In this document: one piece after another, positions 53,213-62,598 of the stretch
How the letters are laid out: every line of letters begins with the position of its first letter
How positions within the stretch are numbered: position 1 is the first letter of the stretch
NCBI GenBank assembly: GCA_963815935.1
Contig: CAWFIL010000002.1
Coordinates: 124,001 to 188,000, forward strand
Length of the DNA stretch: 64,000 bases
From: JARIHD01 sp963815935
GTDB taxonomy: Bacteria > Patescibacteriota > Saccharimonadia > Saccharimonadales > UBA4665
Direction: 5' to 3'
Notes under the pieces: model-generated
What the model was told of the DNA's origin: nothing
The model's input: only the letters and a program-made list of their open reading frames with translations
Database searches by the model: none
Made by a program: the position numbers and the translations under genes

Positions 53213-56200
53213 GTGGAAAATAAAGACCAAAACAACAGTTATGTTGGCTATGAACCTGGTTCGGTCCAGGGAGCATTCGACACCGGTGGAGTGCATGCAC
53301 CGCCTCCGGATGAGAACTCGCTCTCGCTCGACCCAGAAACCCAAGCGCTACCCACCTCGCAAGTGCAGCCCAAGGGTCAGGTCAACCTGTTTTTGCGAAT
53401 GGCTAGGAGGCTCGATGTCATCCTGGTGGTTTTGTTGTTGGTCGGAAGTGTCGTGACCTTTGTTACGATTAGCCACCACAAGCAGCAAAACAGTACTACA
53501 GGCTCGGGAGTATCGGGCCGTTTCGGCACGATCAAACTTCCTTTGAGTGACTTGGTTAGCGGCAAGGACCTGTCGATTGCAGGCAGTTCGAATGTGACTA
53601 TCAACGGTCCCTTGCAGCTCACGAATTCATTCTTGCTAACGCCTAGCTTGCAGCCAACGGGCGCCAAAGCCGGCCAGATTTACTACGATAAGGACACCAA
53701 TCAACTGGCCTACTACAACGGTAGTACGTTCGTGTTTCTAACCAGCGTGCCGGCTTCTACCGGACTACAGAGCCTGGGTGCTTCGACTACGCAGATAAGT
53801 GCGGGCAATGGCCTAAGCTTGACCAACGGGCAGATAAGTAATGCGGGTGTGCTATCGGTGCAAGGCGCTAAAGGTGACGTTACGTTTACCGCTGGCGCAG
53901 GCATCGTGATTAATGGTACTAACTTTAGCAACAGTGGAGTGTTGAGCGTCGCTTCGACTACACCAGGTTTGGCTGTCACCTCAGACGGTAACGGCCATGT
54001 GAGTATTGATGCGTCTGGCCTGGGCGGCACAGGCACCGTTACGAGCAGTGGTGGCACGGTCGGCTCAATTGCATTGTTCACTGGTAGTCAAAATGTCGAG
54101 AATTCAATCGTTACCCAGAGCGGCCTGACGGTAACGATCACGGGCGACCTGAGTGTGGTGACGGGTGGCCTCACACTCAGCACGGCACTTACTGTTAGCA
54201 ACGGTGGTACTGGCGCGACATCACTAGCAGCCAACGGAGTGCTGGTTGGGCAAGGGACTGCAGCGGTCGGCTCGGTTGCGGCCGGTAGTGCGGGGCTTTG
54301 CCTGTTGTCCACAGCCGGTGCACCAACCTGGGGTGCTTGCCCTTCTGGCGGTGGCGTGACGTCACTTAATAGCCTGACCGGTGGACTGAGTATTGCTAAC
54401 GCCAGTGCGGCTGGCAGCACGATCACGATCGATGACGCTAGCACTGTCAACAAGGGTATCGCCAGCTTTAATAGTACCAACTTTACGGCCACCGGCGGTG
54501 CGGTTAATACGGTCCAGGACATCAACACCGGCGCTACTCCTACTTTTGCGGGTGTGAACACAAATAATATCACTCCTGGCGCCGCATTGACGGTGGGGGT
54601 AAGCGCGCAAACAGCACTGCTACAAGGCTCGACCACAACGATTACTTCTAATGGTGCGGGCAACGATATCGTGCTTAATTCGGCAAATGCGATCGACCTG
54701 CAAGATAATACATTTGTTTCGGGTGACGTTACGGCTTCGGGGAATATAGCCGCGAACGGCGGCAATCTTACCTCATCTGGTGCGCTCAATATTACCCCTG
54801 GTGGTGCACTGACGGTTGGTGCCGGCTCTCAGGCATTGACGTTGCAGGGTGGCCCAACCACTAGCTTGCGATCTACGAGCGGTGCCAACACGACAATAGT
54901 TGCCTTTACAAGTCCAACGGCCAATACTACGCTCAACTTCCCGGCGTTGGCCGCCGGCACCTATACAATTTGTACCACTAGTGGTAACTGTGCTGGCGCT
55001 GGTGTAACCTTGCAGGCCGCATACAGTAATTCGTCGACACCCGAGATTACGCTTGATGCAACCCGAGGTGCACTGACGGTTCGCGACAATAGCACACCGC
55101 TCGGGGCAAATCTTCTCGAGGTTCAGGATAATACTGGCGGTACTACATATCTGGCGGTTACGAGTTCGGGCGTTATGGTGACCGGAACGGCTACTGTAAG
55201 TGGCAACATAAACTCTTCAACGGGTGCCTTGCAGACTGGTGGCACAAACCGCGTTGATAACTCCGGTAATCTGGTTAACATCGCTGCCGTTACAGCCAGC
55301 GGTAGTGCAACATTCCAGGGTGGCAGCGCAACGCTTGGCACAAACTCTCAGGCGGGCAGTATCGTTTTGAACGACGGCAGTTCTAACACAGGTACGCTAC
55401 AAGTTGCAGCTTTGGGGCAGAATACAATCTACACGCTACCTGATCCCGGTGTTGGTGCGGCTACGATCTGTTTGACAACTGGCAACTGTGCCGGCACTGG
55501 TACTGGCGTTACGACAACCGGGGGCACCACCAACAGGCTTGCTAAGTTCTCGGGCAGTCAGGCGATTGCCGACTCAACAATTACCGATAACGGTACGACA
55601 GTGACCACTACTGCCAACCTAGTGATCCAGGGTGGTAGTGGTACTGTTGGTGTGGCTGGTGTTCAAAGCGGCTCATTGGCGCTTGCTTACGGCGGCGGTG
55701 CATTTACCGGAACGCTAGCAACCGACAACCTAACCGCCAGTCAAAACTACACGTTGCCAAACGCAAGCGGTTCGTTCTGTCTTACTAGCGGTAACTGTGC
55801 TGGCGTTGGTGGTACTGGTGATATTTTGCAGGGTGGCAATAACTTTGGCACTGCGGTTACGCTTGGCACAAATGACAATTTTGGTTTCAACCTAGAAACC
55901 AATGGTGTTACTCGGGTTATTATTGCTAATGACGGTTCCCAGGTGGCACTAAGCAGCGGCACTGATCTTATTTTGCAGGGTGCTACAGCGTATGTTAGCA
56001 ATTCGCAGGGTCAGGCTAGCTCTGAGGCATTTGGTCTCAGCGCAACAGTCAGCGGTGCTAACGCAGTGGCAGTTGGTAATGGTGCCGGTGCAGTGGCTAA
56101 CGCAGTGGCGATTGGTCGCGGGGCGGGCGCAAGCTCTGGCGCCTTTGGTGGCCCAGTATCGGTGGGTGACAGTGCTAACGCGGGCGCTTGGGGCGTTGCT

Positions 56201-59200
56201 GTTGGCCAAAATAGCTCAACATCTGCCAACAACGCTATAGCTGTCGGCAACGGCGCGACTGCCGGGCTGGATTCGGTTGCACTTGGCGCGTTCTCGAGCG
56301 CTAACCAGAGCGGCGTTGCACTTGGATACGGTGCTGCTACCGGTGGAAACAACCGCATCGTTATTGGGCACAATGCATCTGCGACGGCCGACAACCAACT
56401 GGTTATCGGCTCAAGCGACACATATGTTAGTAACGCGTATATAGGCAATGGCGTGACCAATGCAACTCCTCAAGACTTTACGTTGCATGGCACTGGCGGG
56501 AGCGGTACTGACGTTACGGGGGCTACTGTAAATATTGCCGGTGGTGCCGGTACGGGTGCCGGTATTGGCGGCAACTTGAACTTCCAGGTTGCCACACCGG
56601 GCGTCTCGGGTTCAAGCGCCAATGTACCGGCTACGGTCTTTGGACTGAGCGGAGCTACCGGATCGGCGCTATTTAAGAATCTTGTCAATTCGGCTACCGC
56701 CTTTCAGGTGCAAACTGCTGGCGGTGCAGCGGCATTTACTATCGACACTGCTACCAATGCGGGTATTTTGGCGGGTAGCCTCGCAGTCAACGGTGGTAAC
56801 ATCACCTCAACGGGGGCACTCAACATTACACCCGCAGGTACGCTAACTGTCGGTGCTGTCGGCCAACAGCTGATCTTGCAGGGAAGCGCTAATACTAAGT
56901 TGACGGCAACTGGTGGTGGTTTTACGACAACTGTTGGGTTTAATGGCACGCCAACGGCAGACGTGACCTATAACCTTGACCGGTCAGTAGCAACAGGTAC
57001 CTATACTATCTGCACAAGCATTGGCAACTGTGCGGGTAGCGGCGGAGGAGTAACGACTGTTGGCGGGACTACCGGTACGCTTGCGGTATTTACTGGTTCT
57101 CAAACAATTGCCGACTCACTCTTGTCTCAGAGTGGCTCGGTTGTTACGATCAACGGCAACATTAACCTAACGAGCGGCAACAAATTTACGGTTAACGGTA
57201 CGCAGATTTCATCCGCCGACCTGTCGAACGATTCGAATCTTGCCAAGCTAGGCTCTTCACAGACTTTTACAGGATCGACAGTTGCTTTCAAGAACGGCGT
57301 AGATTCTACGAATGCCTTTAATGTGCAAAATGCTGCCGGTAACCGAGTTGTGACGGTCGATACTACTGGTGCCAAGGTAACACTGGGTGTTGGTGGTGCG
57401 CTTGATGGCACGTTAGTCTTTGCCAACATGAGCAATGCTAACACCGTAACTATTTTGCCGGGTACCCCGACAGCTAATCGTACACTGACCCTACCAGATG
57501 CCAGCGGCATTATCTGCACCAACTCTGGTAACTGTGCTGGTGCTGGTGCAACCCTGCAGACTGGCTACAACTTCTCGGTCGGTGGCACGACGCCCAAGAT
57601 AAAACTGAATAGCTCGCTATTAGGCGTGGATATCCAGGACGCCGATACAACCATCGGCGCCGATTTGTTTGATGTGCGCGCCAGTAATGTGGCCGGTCTG
57701 GGATCGGTGATGTTTGGTGTTGGTAACACCGGCGCAGTAACGCTGCAGAATAGTAGCAACTCGACGGCTGCATTCCGTCTGCTAACTTCTGGCGGCACAT
57801 CGGTACTTACCGGTGACACCTCAAATGGCCAAGTTATATTGGGACAGTCGGGTACGCTTACAGGGACGCTTATTTTTAGAAGCTCTAGCAATGCCAACAC
57901 GATTACTTTAAACGCCAGCACTACTCCAACCGCCAACCGCACCATAGTACTTCCAAATGAAGACGGCACGCTCTGTGTACAAAATAGCGCCAACTGTGGT
58001 TTTGCATTATCATCGGGCAACAATAACTATATCCAGAACCAATCAGCGAGTGATCAAACGGGTGATTTTCGCATTACGGGTACTGGTCGCGCAAATACAG
58101 CACTGCAGTCACCTTTGATCGATACGCCTACGGCAGCGATTTTGGCTGTTGGAACTACTAACGCCACAGCAATTAATCTCAACCAGAACACAACGATTGC
58201 AAGCGGAAAGAGCTTGACGGTGGCTGGTGGTGCAACGTCGCTTACCGGTGCAACGACGGGCGATGCTCTTGTAGTTAGCAATGCTACGTCTACTGGCAAC
58301 ATAGCTCTCTTTAAAGATAACTCGTCGGCAGTATTCACGATTGCGGACGGAGGCTCCGTTAGCATGTCGACCACGGTTGATACGGTTACCGCCTTCACTG
58401 TGCAGGGTACGGCGGGCCAGGCTGTCCTGTCGGCCGATACGTTCAACAATACCGCACATTTGCGGACATTGTATTCCAGCAATACCAGTACGTATGACGC
58501 AATCTGGCTGCAAGGACCCAAGAACGGGGTGACGGCACTTATCGGGGGTAATGACGACACGAGTGCTTACCTGACGGGCGATTTTTCGAGCAATCTGCGC
58601 TTTAACGGGTCGAATGTAGCATGGGGCGATTTTGGCTACTATCCAAGGGGCGGCGGCAACGGCAACTATGGGGTGTTCCGCTTTTCGACTACTGGATCGG
58701 TGGTCAGTACGACTCCTAATGCCAAGGTAGGGGTCGGCGACCTATATGTAAATGGCAACGCCGGTATCGGTACAAGTAGCCCGGGCTACACGCTTGATGT
58801 TGCAGGCGATACCAACATATCGAGCGGATCCTCGTACCGCATAAATGGCGTGGCTATCTGTACCTCGAGCGGCTGTACGCCGACAGCTGGATCGTCGAGC
58901 TACATCCAGAACCAAAACGCGGCCCAGCAAAGCTCTTCTAACTTCTGGGTCTCCGGTACTGGCCGGGCGGACACGGCCCTCCAGGCCCCGATCATTGATA
59001 CACCAAGCGGCACTTCGACGTTACAGCTGGGGACCACTAACGCATCGGGCATCCAGTTGGCGCACAGTACGTTCTTCTCGAACGGTGCTGCGCGTACGTT
59101 CTACATACAGACGGCAAGCAGTGGTAGTAATGGTGACAATCTGACAGTAGCTGCCGGTAGCGGCAATGGCACCAACAAGAATGGTGGGTCTCTCATTCTG

Positions 59201-62200
59201 CAGGGCGGCAACAGCACTGGTATTGGTACTGCGGGAGGCGTAATTGTTCGACCTCAAACAGATGTAGCAGCTGCATTCCAGATACAGAATGCTAGCTCGG
59301 CTACGTTACTTAATGCCGACACGAGTAGCATGCGCGTCAGTATCGGGTCGTTAGGGACCGCAACAGGGCAGCTATACGTTAGTGGCTCGTTGCCCACCTC
59401 GGCCGCGGGTAGTGTGGCTACTAGTGCTAATCCAAGGTACGTTACGGTCGTGGGTAATTACGCGTATGTTACGAATTCGGCAGCAACTCCTACGCTGCAG
59501 ATTTTCGACGTCAGCAACCCCGCCAGCCCCGTAGCAGCCGGTAGTATACACGTTGGCAGTACGGCCAGGAAAATCACTGTGAGTGGAAAGTACGCCTATG
59601 TTACGACTACAGGCGACAATGCCTTCAGGATTATTGATATCTCTAATCCCGCCAGCCCCACGGTCGTTAATACGATTACCACGGGCACTGCACCTATAGG
59701 CATTGTGGTTACTGGCAAGTATGCATACGTTTCAAATAATACTTCCAATTCTCTGCAGATTTTCGACGTCAGCAACCCCGCCAGCGTAGGTACTCTCAGT
59801 ACTACCAGCACTGGTTTTTCTGGAGCACGGGACATGGCTGTCTCTGGCCGTCGTGCATATGTCGTAAATCAGTCATCTGATAATTTCCAGGTCTTCGATA
59901 TCTCTAACCCCGCCAGCCCTTCTAGTTTGGGCGCGATTACGACTGGGACGCAGCCCTATGCAGTGGCTGTCTCTGGCCGCTACGTATATGCCATCAACAA
60001 CACTTCTGCCACCTTACAGGTCTTTGATATGGGTGGTGCATATATTCAGAGCATCGAAAGCGGCAATATAACCACAGGCTCGTTGACTGTGAGCAGGAGT
60101 CTGAGTGTCCTTGGTAGCATCCAAACAAACGGTGGCCTTAGTGTAGGCGGTGCGAGCCGGTTCGATGGAAGTGTAGGTGTTAATGGGACACAGACTATCC
60201 AGGCCAAGAATGACTCGACGTCAGTTTTCAAGGTGCTGAACGCTTCGGGCGGTAGCTTATTTAATATCGATTCTACCAACGCTGGTACGGCCACGCTGTT
60301 TGGTATGGTTCCGGGCGAGACTAGCCCGTGGAATAGCGCCACCAACACCATCCCAGCTGGCCGCTACGGCGGTAATGTGGTTACGGCCAATGGGTATGTC
60401 TACCAAATTGGTGGTAATGATGCCTCCAGCAACTCAACTAGCACTGTCTACTATGCCAAGCTCAATAGTGACGGTTCGGTTGGCACTTGGACAACATCGG
60501 GCAATTCGTTGCCGGCTGCAAGGGCACGTTCTGGCGCTACTGTTGTGAATGGCTACGTTTACGTTGTCGGTGGTATTAACACCTTTACGACTGCCTACAC
60601 AACTGTCTACTATGCCAAGCTCAATAGTGACGGTTCGGTTGGCACTTGGCAGACTGCGACCAATTCGCTTCCAGCTGGCCGCCAAAGCGGTTCTATGGCA
60701 TCAGCTAACGGCTATATGTACTTCGTTGGCGGCCAAGACACTGCCGGTACAACACACAACGACGTGTACTACACCAGAGTTAACGCCGACGGTTCGGTTG
60801 GCACTTGGACAACCTCAGCTAACCCTGTAACGAATGAGCGTAATTTCCAGTCTTCATTGATCAATAACGGTTACTTATATATCATGGGTGGTCAGAATAA
60901 TGCTGGTACGCAACAGTCAACAGTTTACTATTCCAAGCTTAACGCCAGCGATGGCAGTAATGGTACCTGGACTACCGCAAGTAATGCACTCCCAGCCGCT
61001 CGTGCCGAAGGTACGCCATTTGTCTCCAATGGATACGTATATCTGGCGGGTGGCCAGAACTCAGCCAGCGGCTACATGTCATCGGTTATTTATGCTCGTT
61101 TGAATAGCGATGGTAGTACGGGCGTGTGGGGCGTCTCGGCTAACTCATTGCCCGCAGTAAGGGCTAGTGCTCCTGGCATAACGGTAAATGGCTACATGTA
61201 CGTTATTTCTGGATGGGGCGGTGCAGCAACTACTACCGTTTATTACAGCTCTGCTAGCCGTGTGCAGGTTGGTGCATCCCTTGACTTGGTTGGCTTGCAA
61301 GGCCAGAGTCTGACCGATGCCGGCAGCGATCCGGCAACTGGCGGTAACGGCGGATCAATAACTGCCGGTAACGGACGCTTTGTTGGCGGGCTGGACGTTA
61401 TTGGCCAGGCTAACTTCTCTAACGGTGTGGCTATTAACGGTGCCTTTACTGCAAATGATCTCGCCGCTTTCCAGAACCATAGCGATACCTCGGGCGCATT
61501 CCAGGTGCTTAATGCTAGCGGTGTGCCACTATTCTCGATAGACACGAGTAGTTCGCGAGTATACGTAGGTAATCCGGTGTCAGATAGCAACGGTGCCTTA
61601 CTAATCCTTGACAGCAAAAACACGAGCGGTGACCCTAGCGGCGTAAACGGTGGTATGTACTACAATTCTAGCCGTAACTCATTCCGTTGCTACGAAAACG
61701 ACATGTGGGTCGATTGTTTGGGCAGCGCACGCGTTACCTGGCACTACATTAATGACTTTATTGGTACGCAGACCGATGCTGGAACTGATTTCTTTGGTAC
61801 TGGTGGTAGCTGGGGTTCCCAAACTGGCGTGGCGGGGCATCCGGGCGTGTCTCGGCTGAATACGGGTACAACAACTAACGGTTGGGCTGCGTCGGGTTCG
61901 GCTGACGCGGGTGCGGCATATGTATTCGGTAATGGTGATACTTGGAAGTACGAGATGGACATACGCGTCCCAACGCTATCGGACGGAACTAATAATTTTA
62001 CAGTGCGTACCGGTATGACGGATGGATATAGCTCTGACGGTGTCGATGGATGCTTCTTTAAGTACAATAGCAGTTTAAACGGTGGTAAATGGCAGGCGAT
62101 ATGCGAGAGCAACTCGACACAGTCAACGTGCGATACGGGTATTACAGTTAACGCTAACCAGTGGTACCGGTTAACCCTCATTGTTAACTCCTCGGGCACA

Positions 62201-62377
62201 CTGGCGACATTCTACGCCGACGGTAGCAGTACATGTTCAATTAGCAGCAACATCCCGACATCTGCTGGCCGCGAGACTAGCTGGAATGCCTCGATTGTCA
62301 AAGCCGCTGGTACTACTAGCAGGGCTATAGACATGGACTACGTTGAACTGCAAGACGTTCTGGGTACGTCACGTTAA
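53213..62377 (+). CDS. Giant membrane-anchored mosaic surface protein
   Basis: The protein is 3054 residues. A GTG start (VENKDQN) is shared with the paralog at 62599. An acidic cytoplasmic N-terminus of about 65 residues is followed by one membrane helix (DVILVVLLLVGSVVTFVTI), so the bulk is outside with a type II topology. Domains in order: tail-fibre-like beta repeats with recurrent ICTTSGNCAG-type cysteine pairs; YadA-head-like repeats near 942-1062 (NAVAIGRGAGASSGAF, DSVALGAFSSANQSG); more fibre repeats; LVIVD beta-propeller-like repeats near 2060-2275 (LQIFDVSNPASPVAAGSI); kelch-like repeats near 2360-2680 (VYYAKLNSDGSVGTW); a short fibre unit; and a C-terminal LamG-like jelly roll near 2840-3050. 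I infer an adhesin of the host-contact surface. Confidence 0.85.
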   Translation: MENKDQNNSYVGYEPGSVQGAFDTGGVHAPPPDENSLSLDPETQALPTSQVQPKGQVNLFLRMARRLDVILVVLLLVGSVVTFVTISHHKQQNSTTGSGVSGRFGTIKLPLSDLVSGKDLSIAGSSNVTINGPLQLTNSFLLTPSLQPTGAKAGQIYYDKDTNQLAYYNGSTFVFLTSVPASTGLQSLGASTTQISAGNGLSLTNGQISNAGVLSVQGAKGDVTFTAGAGIVINGTNFSNSGVLSVASTTPGLAVTSDGNGHVSIDASGLGGTGTVTSSGGTVGSIALFTGSQNVENSIVTQSGLTVTITGDLSVVTGGLTLSTALTVSNGGTGATSLAANGVLVGQGTAAVGSVAAGSAGLCLLSTAGAPTWGACPSGGGVTSLNSLTGGLSIANASAAGSTITIDDASTVNKGIASFNSTNFTATGGAVNTVQDINTGATPTFAGVNTNNITPGAALTVGVSAQTALLQGSTTTITSNGAGNDIVLNSANAIDLQDNTFVSGDVTASGNIAANGGNLTSSGALNITPGGALTVGAGSQALTLQGGPTTSLRSTSGANTTIVAFTSPTANTTLNFPALAAGTYTICTTSGNCAGAGVTLQAAYSNSSTPEITLDATRGALTVRDNSTPLGANLLEVQDNTGGTTYLAVTSSGVMVTGTATVSGNINSSTGALQTGGTNRVDNSGNLVNIAAVTASGSATFQGGSATLGTNSQAGSIVLNDGSSNTGTLQVAALGQNTIYTLPDPGVGAATICLTTGNCAGTGTGVTTTGGTTNRLAKFSGSQAIADSTITDNGTTVTTTANLVIQGGSGTVGVAGVQSGSLALAYGGGAFTGTLATDNLTASQNYTLPNASGSFCLTSGNCAGVGGTGDILQGGNNFGTAVTLGTNDNFGFNLETNGVTRVIIANDGSQVALSSGTDLILQGATAYVSNSQGQASSEAFGLSATVSGANAVAVGNGAGAVANAVAIGRGAGASSGAFGGPVSVGDSANAGAWGVAVGQNSSTSANNAIAVGNGATAGLDSVALGAFSSANQSGVALGYGAATGGNNRIVIGHNASATADNQLVIGSSDTYVSNAYIGNGVTNATPQDFTLHGTGGSGTDVTGATVNIAGGAGTGAGIGGNLNFQVATPGVSGSSANVPATVFGLSGATGSALFKNLVNSATAFQVQTAGGAAAFTIDTATNAGILAGSLAVNGGNITSTGALNITPAGTLTVGAVGQQLILQGSANTKLTATGGGFTTTVGFNGTPTADVTYNLDRSVATGTYTICTSIGNCAGSGGGVTTVGGTTGTLAVFTGSQTIADSLLSQSGSVVTINGNINLTSGNKFTVNGTQISSADLSNDSNLAKLGSSQTFTGSTVAFKNGVDSTNAFNVQNAAGNRVVTVDTTGAKVTLGVGGALDGTLVFANMSNANTVTILPGTPTANRTLTLPDASGIICTNSGNCAGAGATLQTGYNFSVGGTTPKIKLNSSLLGVDIQDADTTIGADLFDVRASNVAGLGSVMFGVGNTGAVTLQNSSNSTAAFRLLTSGGTSVLTGDTSNGQVILGQSGTLTGTLIFRSSSNANTITLNASTTPTANRTIVLPNEDGTLCVQNSANCGFALSSGNNNYIQNQSASDQTGDFRITGTGRANTALQSPLIDTPTAAILAVGTTNATAINLNQNTTIASGKSLTVAGGATSLTGATTGDALVVSNATSTGNIALFKDNSSAVFTIADGGSVSMSTTVDTVTAFTVQGTAGQAVLSADTFNNTAHLRTLYSSNTSTYDAIWLQGPKNGVTALIGGNDDTSAYLTGDFSSNLRFNGSNVAWGDFGYYPRGGGNGNYGVFRFSTTGSVVSTTPNAKVGVGDLYVNGNAGIGTSSPGYTLDVAGDTNISSGSSYRINGVAICTSSGCTPTAGSSSYIQNQNAAQQSSSNFWVSGTGRADTALQAPIIDTPSGTSTLQLGTTNASGIQLAHSTFFSNGAARTFYIQTASSGSNGDNLTVAAGSGNGTNKNGGSLILQGGNSTGIGTAGGVIVRPQTDVAAAFQIQNASSATLLNADTSSMRVSIGSLGTATGQLYVSGSLPTSAAGSVATSANPRYVTVVGNYAYVTNSAATPTLQIFDVSNPASPVAAGSIHVGSTARKITVSGKYAYVTTTGDNAFRIIDISNPASPTVVNTITTGTAPIGIVVTGKYAYVSNNTSNSLQIFDVSNPASVGTLSTTSTGFSGARDMAVSGRRAYVVNQSSDNFQVFDISNPASPSSLGAITTGTQPYAVAVSGRYVYAINNTSATLQVFDMGGAYIQSIESGNITTGSLTVSRSLSVLGSIQTNGGLSVGGASRFDGSVGVNGTQTIQAKNDSTSVFKVLNASGGSLFNIDSTNAGTATLFGMVPGETSPWNSATNTIPAGRYGGNVVTANGYVYQIGGNDASSNSTSTVYYAKLNSDGSVGTWTTSGNSLPAARARSGATVVNGYVYVVGGINTFTTAYTTVYYAKLNSDGSVGTWQTATNSLPAGRQSGSMASANGYMYFVGGQDTAGTTHNDVYYTRVNADGSVGTWTTSANPVTNERNFQSSLINNGYLYIMGGQNNAGTQQSTVYYSKLNASDGSNGTWTTASNALPAARAEGTPFVSNGYVYLAGGQNSASGYMSSVIYARLNSDGSTGVWGVSANSLPAVRASAPGITVNGYMYVISGWGGAATTTVYYSSASRVQVGASLDLVGLQGQSLTDAGSDPATGGNGGSITAGNGRFVGGLDVIGQANFSNGVAINGAFTANDLAAFQNHSDTSGAFQVLNASGVPLFSIDTSSSRVYVGNPVSDSNGALLILDSKNTSGDPSGVNGGMYYNSSRNSFRCYENDMWVDCLGSARVTWHYINDFIGTQTDAGTDFFGTGGSWGSQTGVAGHPGVSRLNTGTTTNGWAASGSADAGAAYVFGNGDTWKYEMDIRVPTLSDGTNNFTVRTGMTDGYSSDGVDGCFFKYNSSLNGGKWQAICESNSTQSTCDTGITVNANQWYRLTLIVNSSGTLATFYADGSSTCSISSNIPTSAGRETSWNASIVKAAGTTSRAIDMDYVELQDVLGTSR
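60443..60490 (+). repeat. 48-base exact repeat within the kelch-like region, copy 1
   Basis: Identical to 60602-60649 over 48 bases. Both encode the kelch-blade stretch TVYYAKLNSDGSVGTW. A third, partial copy (26 bases) lies at 60789-60814. The near-zero divergence at third positions shows recent duplication or gene conversion. Confidence 0.85.
60602..60649 (+). repeat. 48-base exact repeat within the kelch-like region, copy 2
   Basis: Second copy of the 60443-60490 repeat, 159 bases downstream, one blade later in the propeller. Confidence 0.85.
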
Positions 62378-62521
62378 ATTAGCCAAAGCTGAGAGAATAA
62401 CCTAAAGCTTGCTGCTGGCACGTTGGCGGAAGCTTGGCAAAACCGACATAGTCAGCTGGCCTTATAATGCTAGTCTATCTGTTTCGATAGCACGCGTTAG
62501 CTTCACTATGTGTGATTTTAT

Positions 62522-62563
62522 GTTGTAAAAAAGATTGCCCCTTAACCATAAGGGGTGTAAGAT
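62522..62563 (+). promoter_or_regulatory. Promoter of the second anchored giant, with spacer palindrome
   Basis: GTTGTAAAAAA (62522-62532), TTGCCC (62535-62540), 17 bases, TAAGAT (62558-62563). The spacer holds a 7-base inverted repeat, CCCCTTA (62538-62544) and TAAGGGG (62549-62555), well placed for a repressor. Nothing else is seen in 62378-62598. Confidence 0.75.
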
Positions 62564-62598
62564 TGAGTGGGGTCTTAGTGCCCAAAAAGAAAAAAGCC

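Noticed and set aside
62578..62598. Upstream GTG start for the second anchored giant (adds MPKKKKA)
   Set aside because: The paralog at 53213 has no in-frame start at the same place, and similarity begins at VENKDQN. It remains possible.
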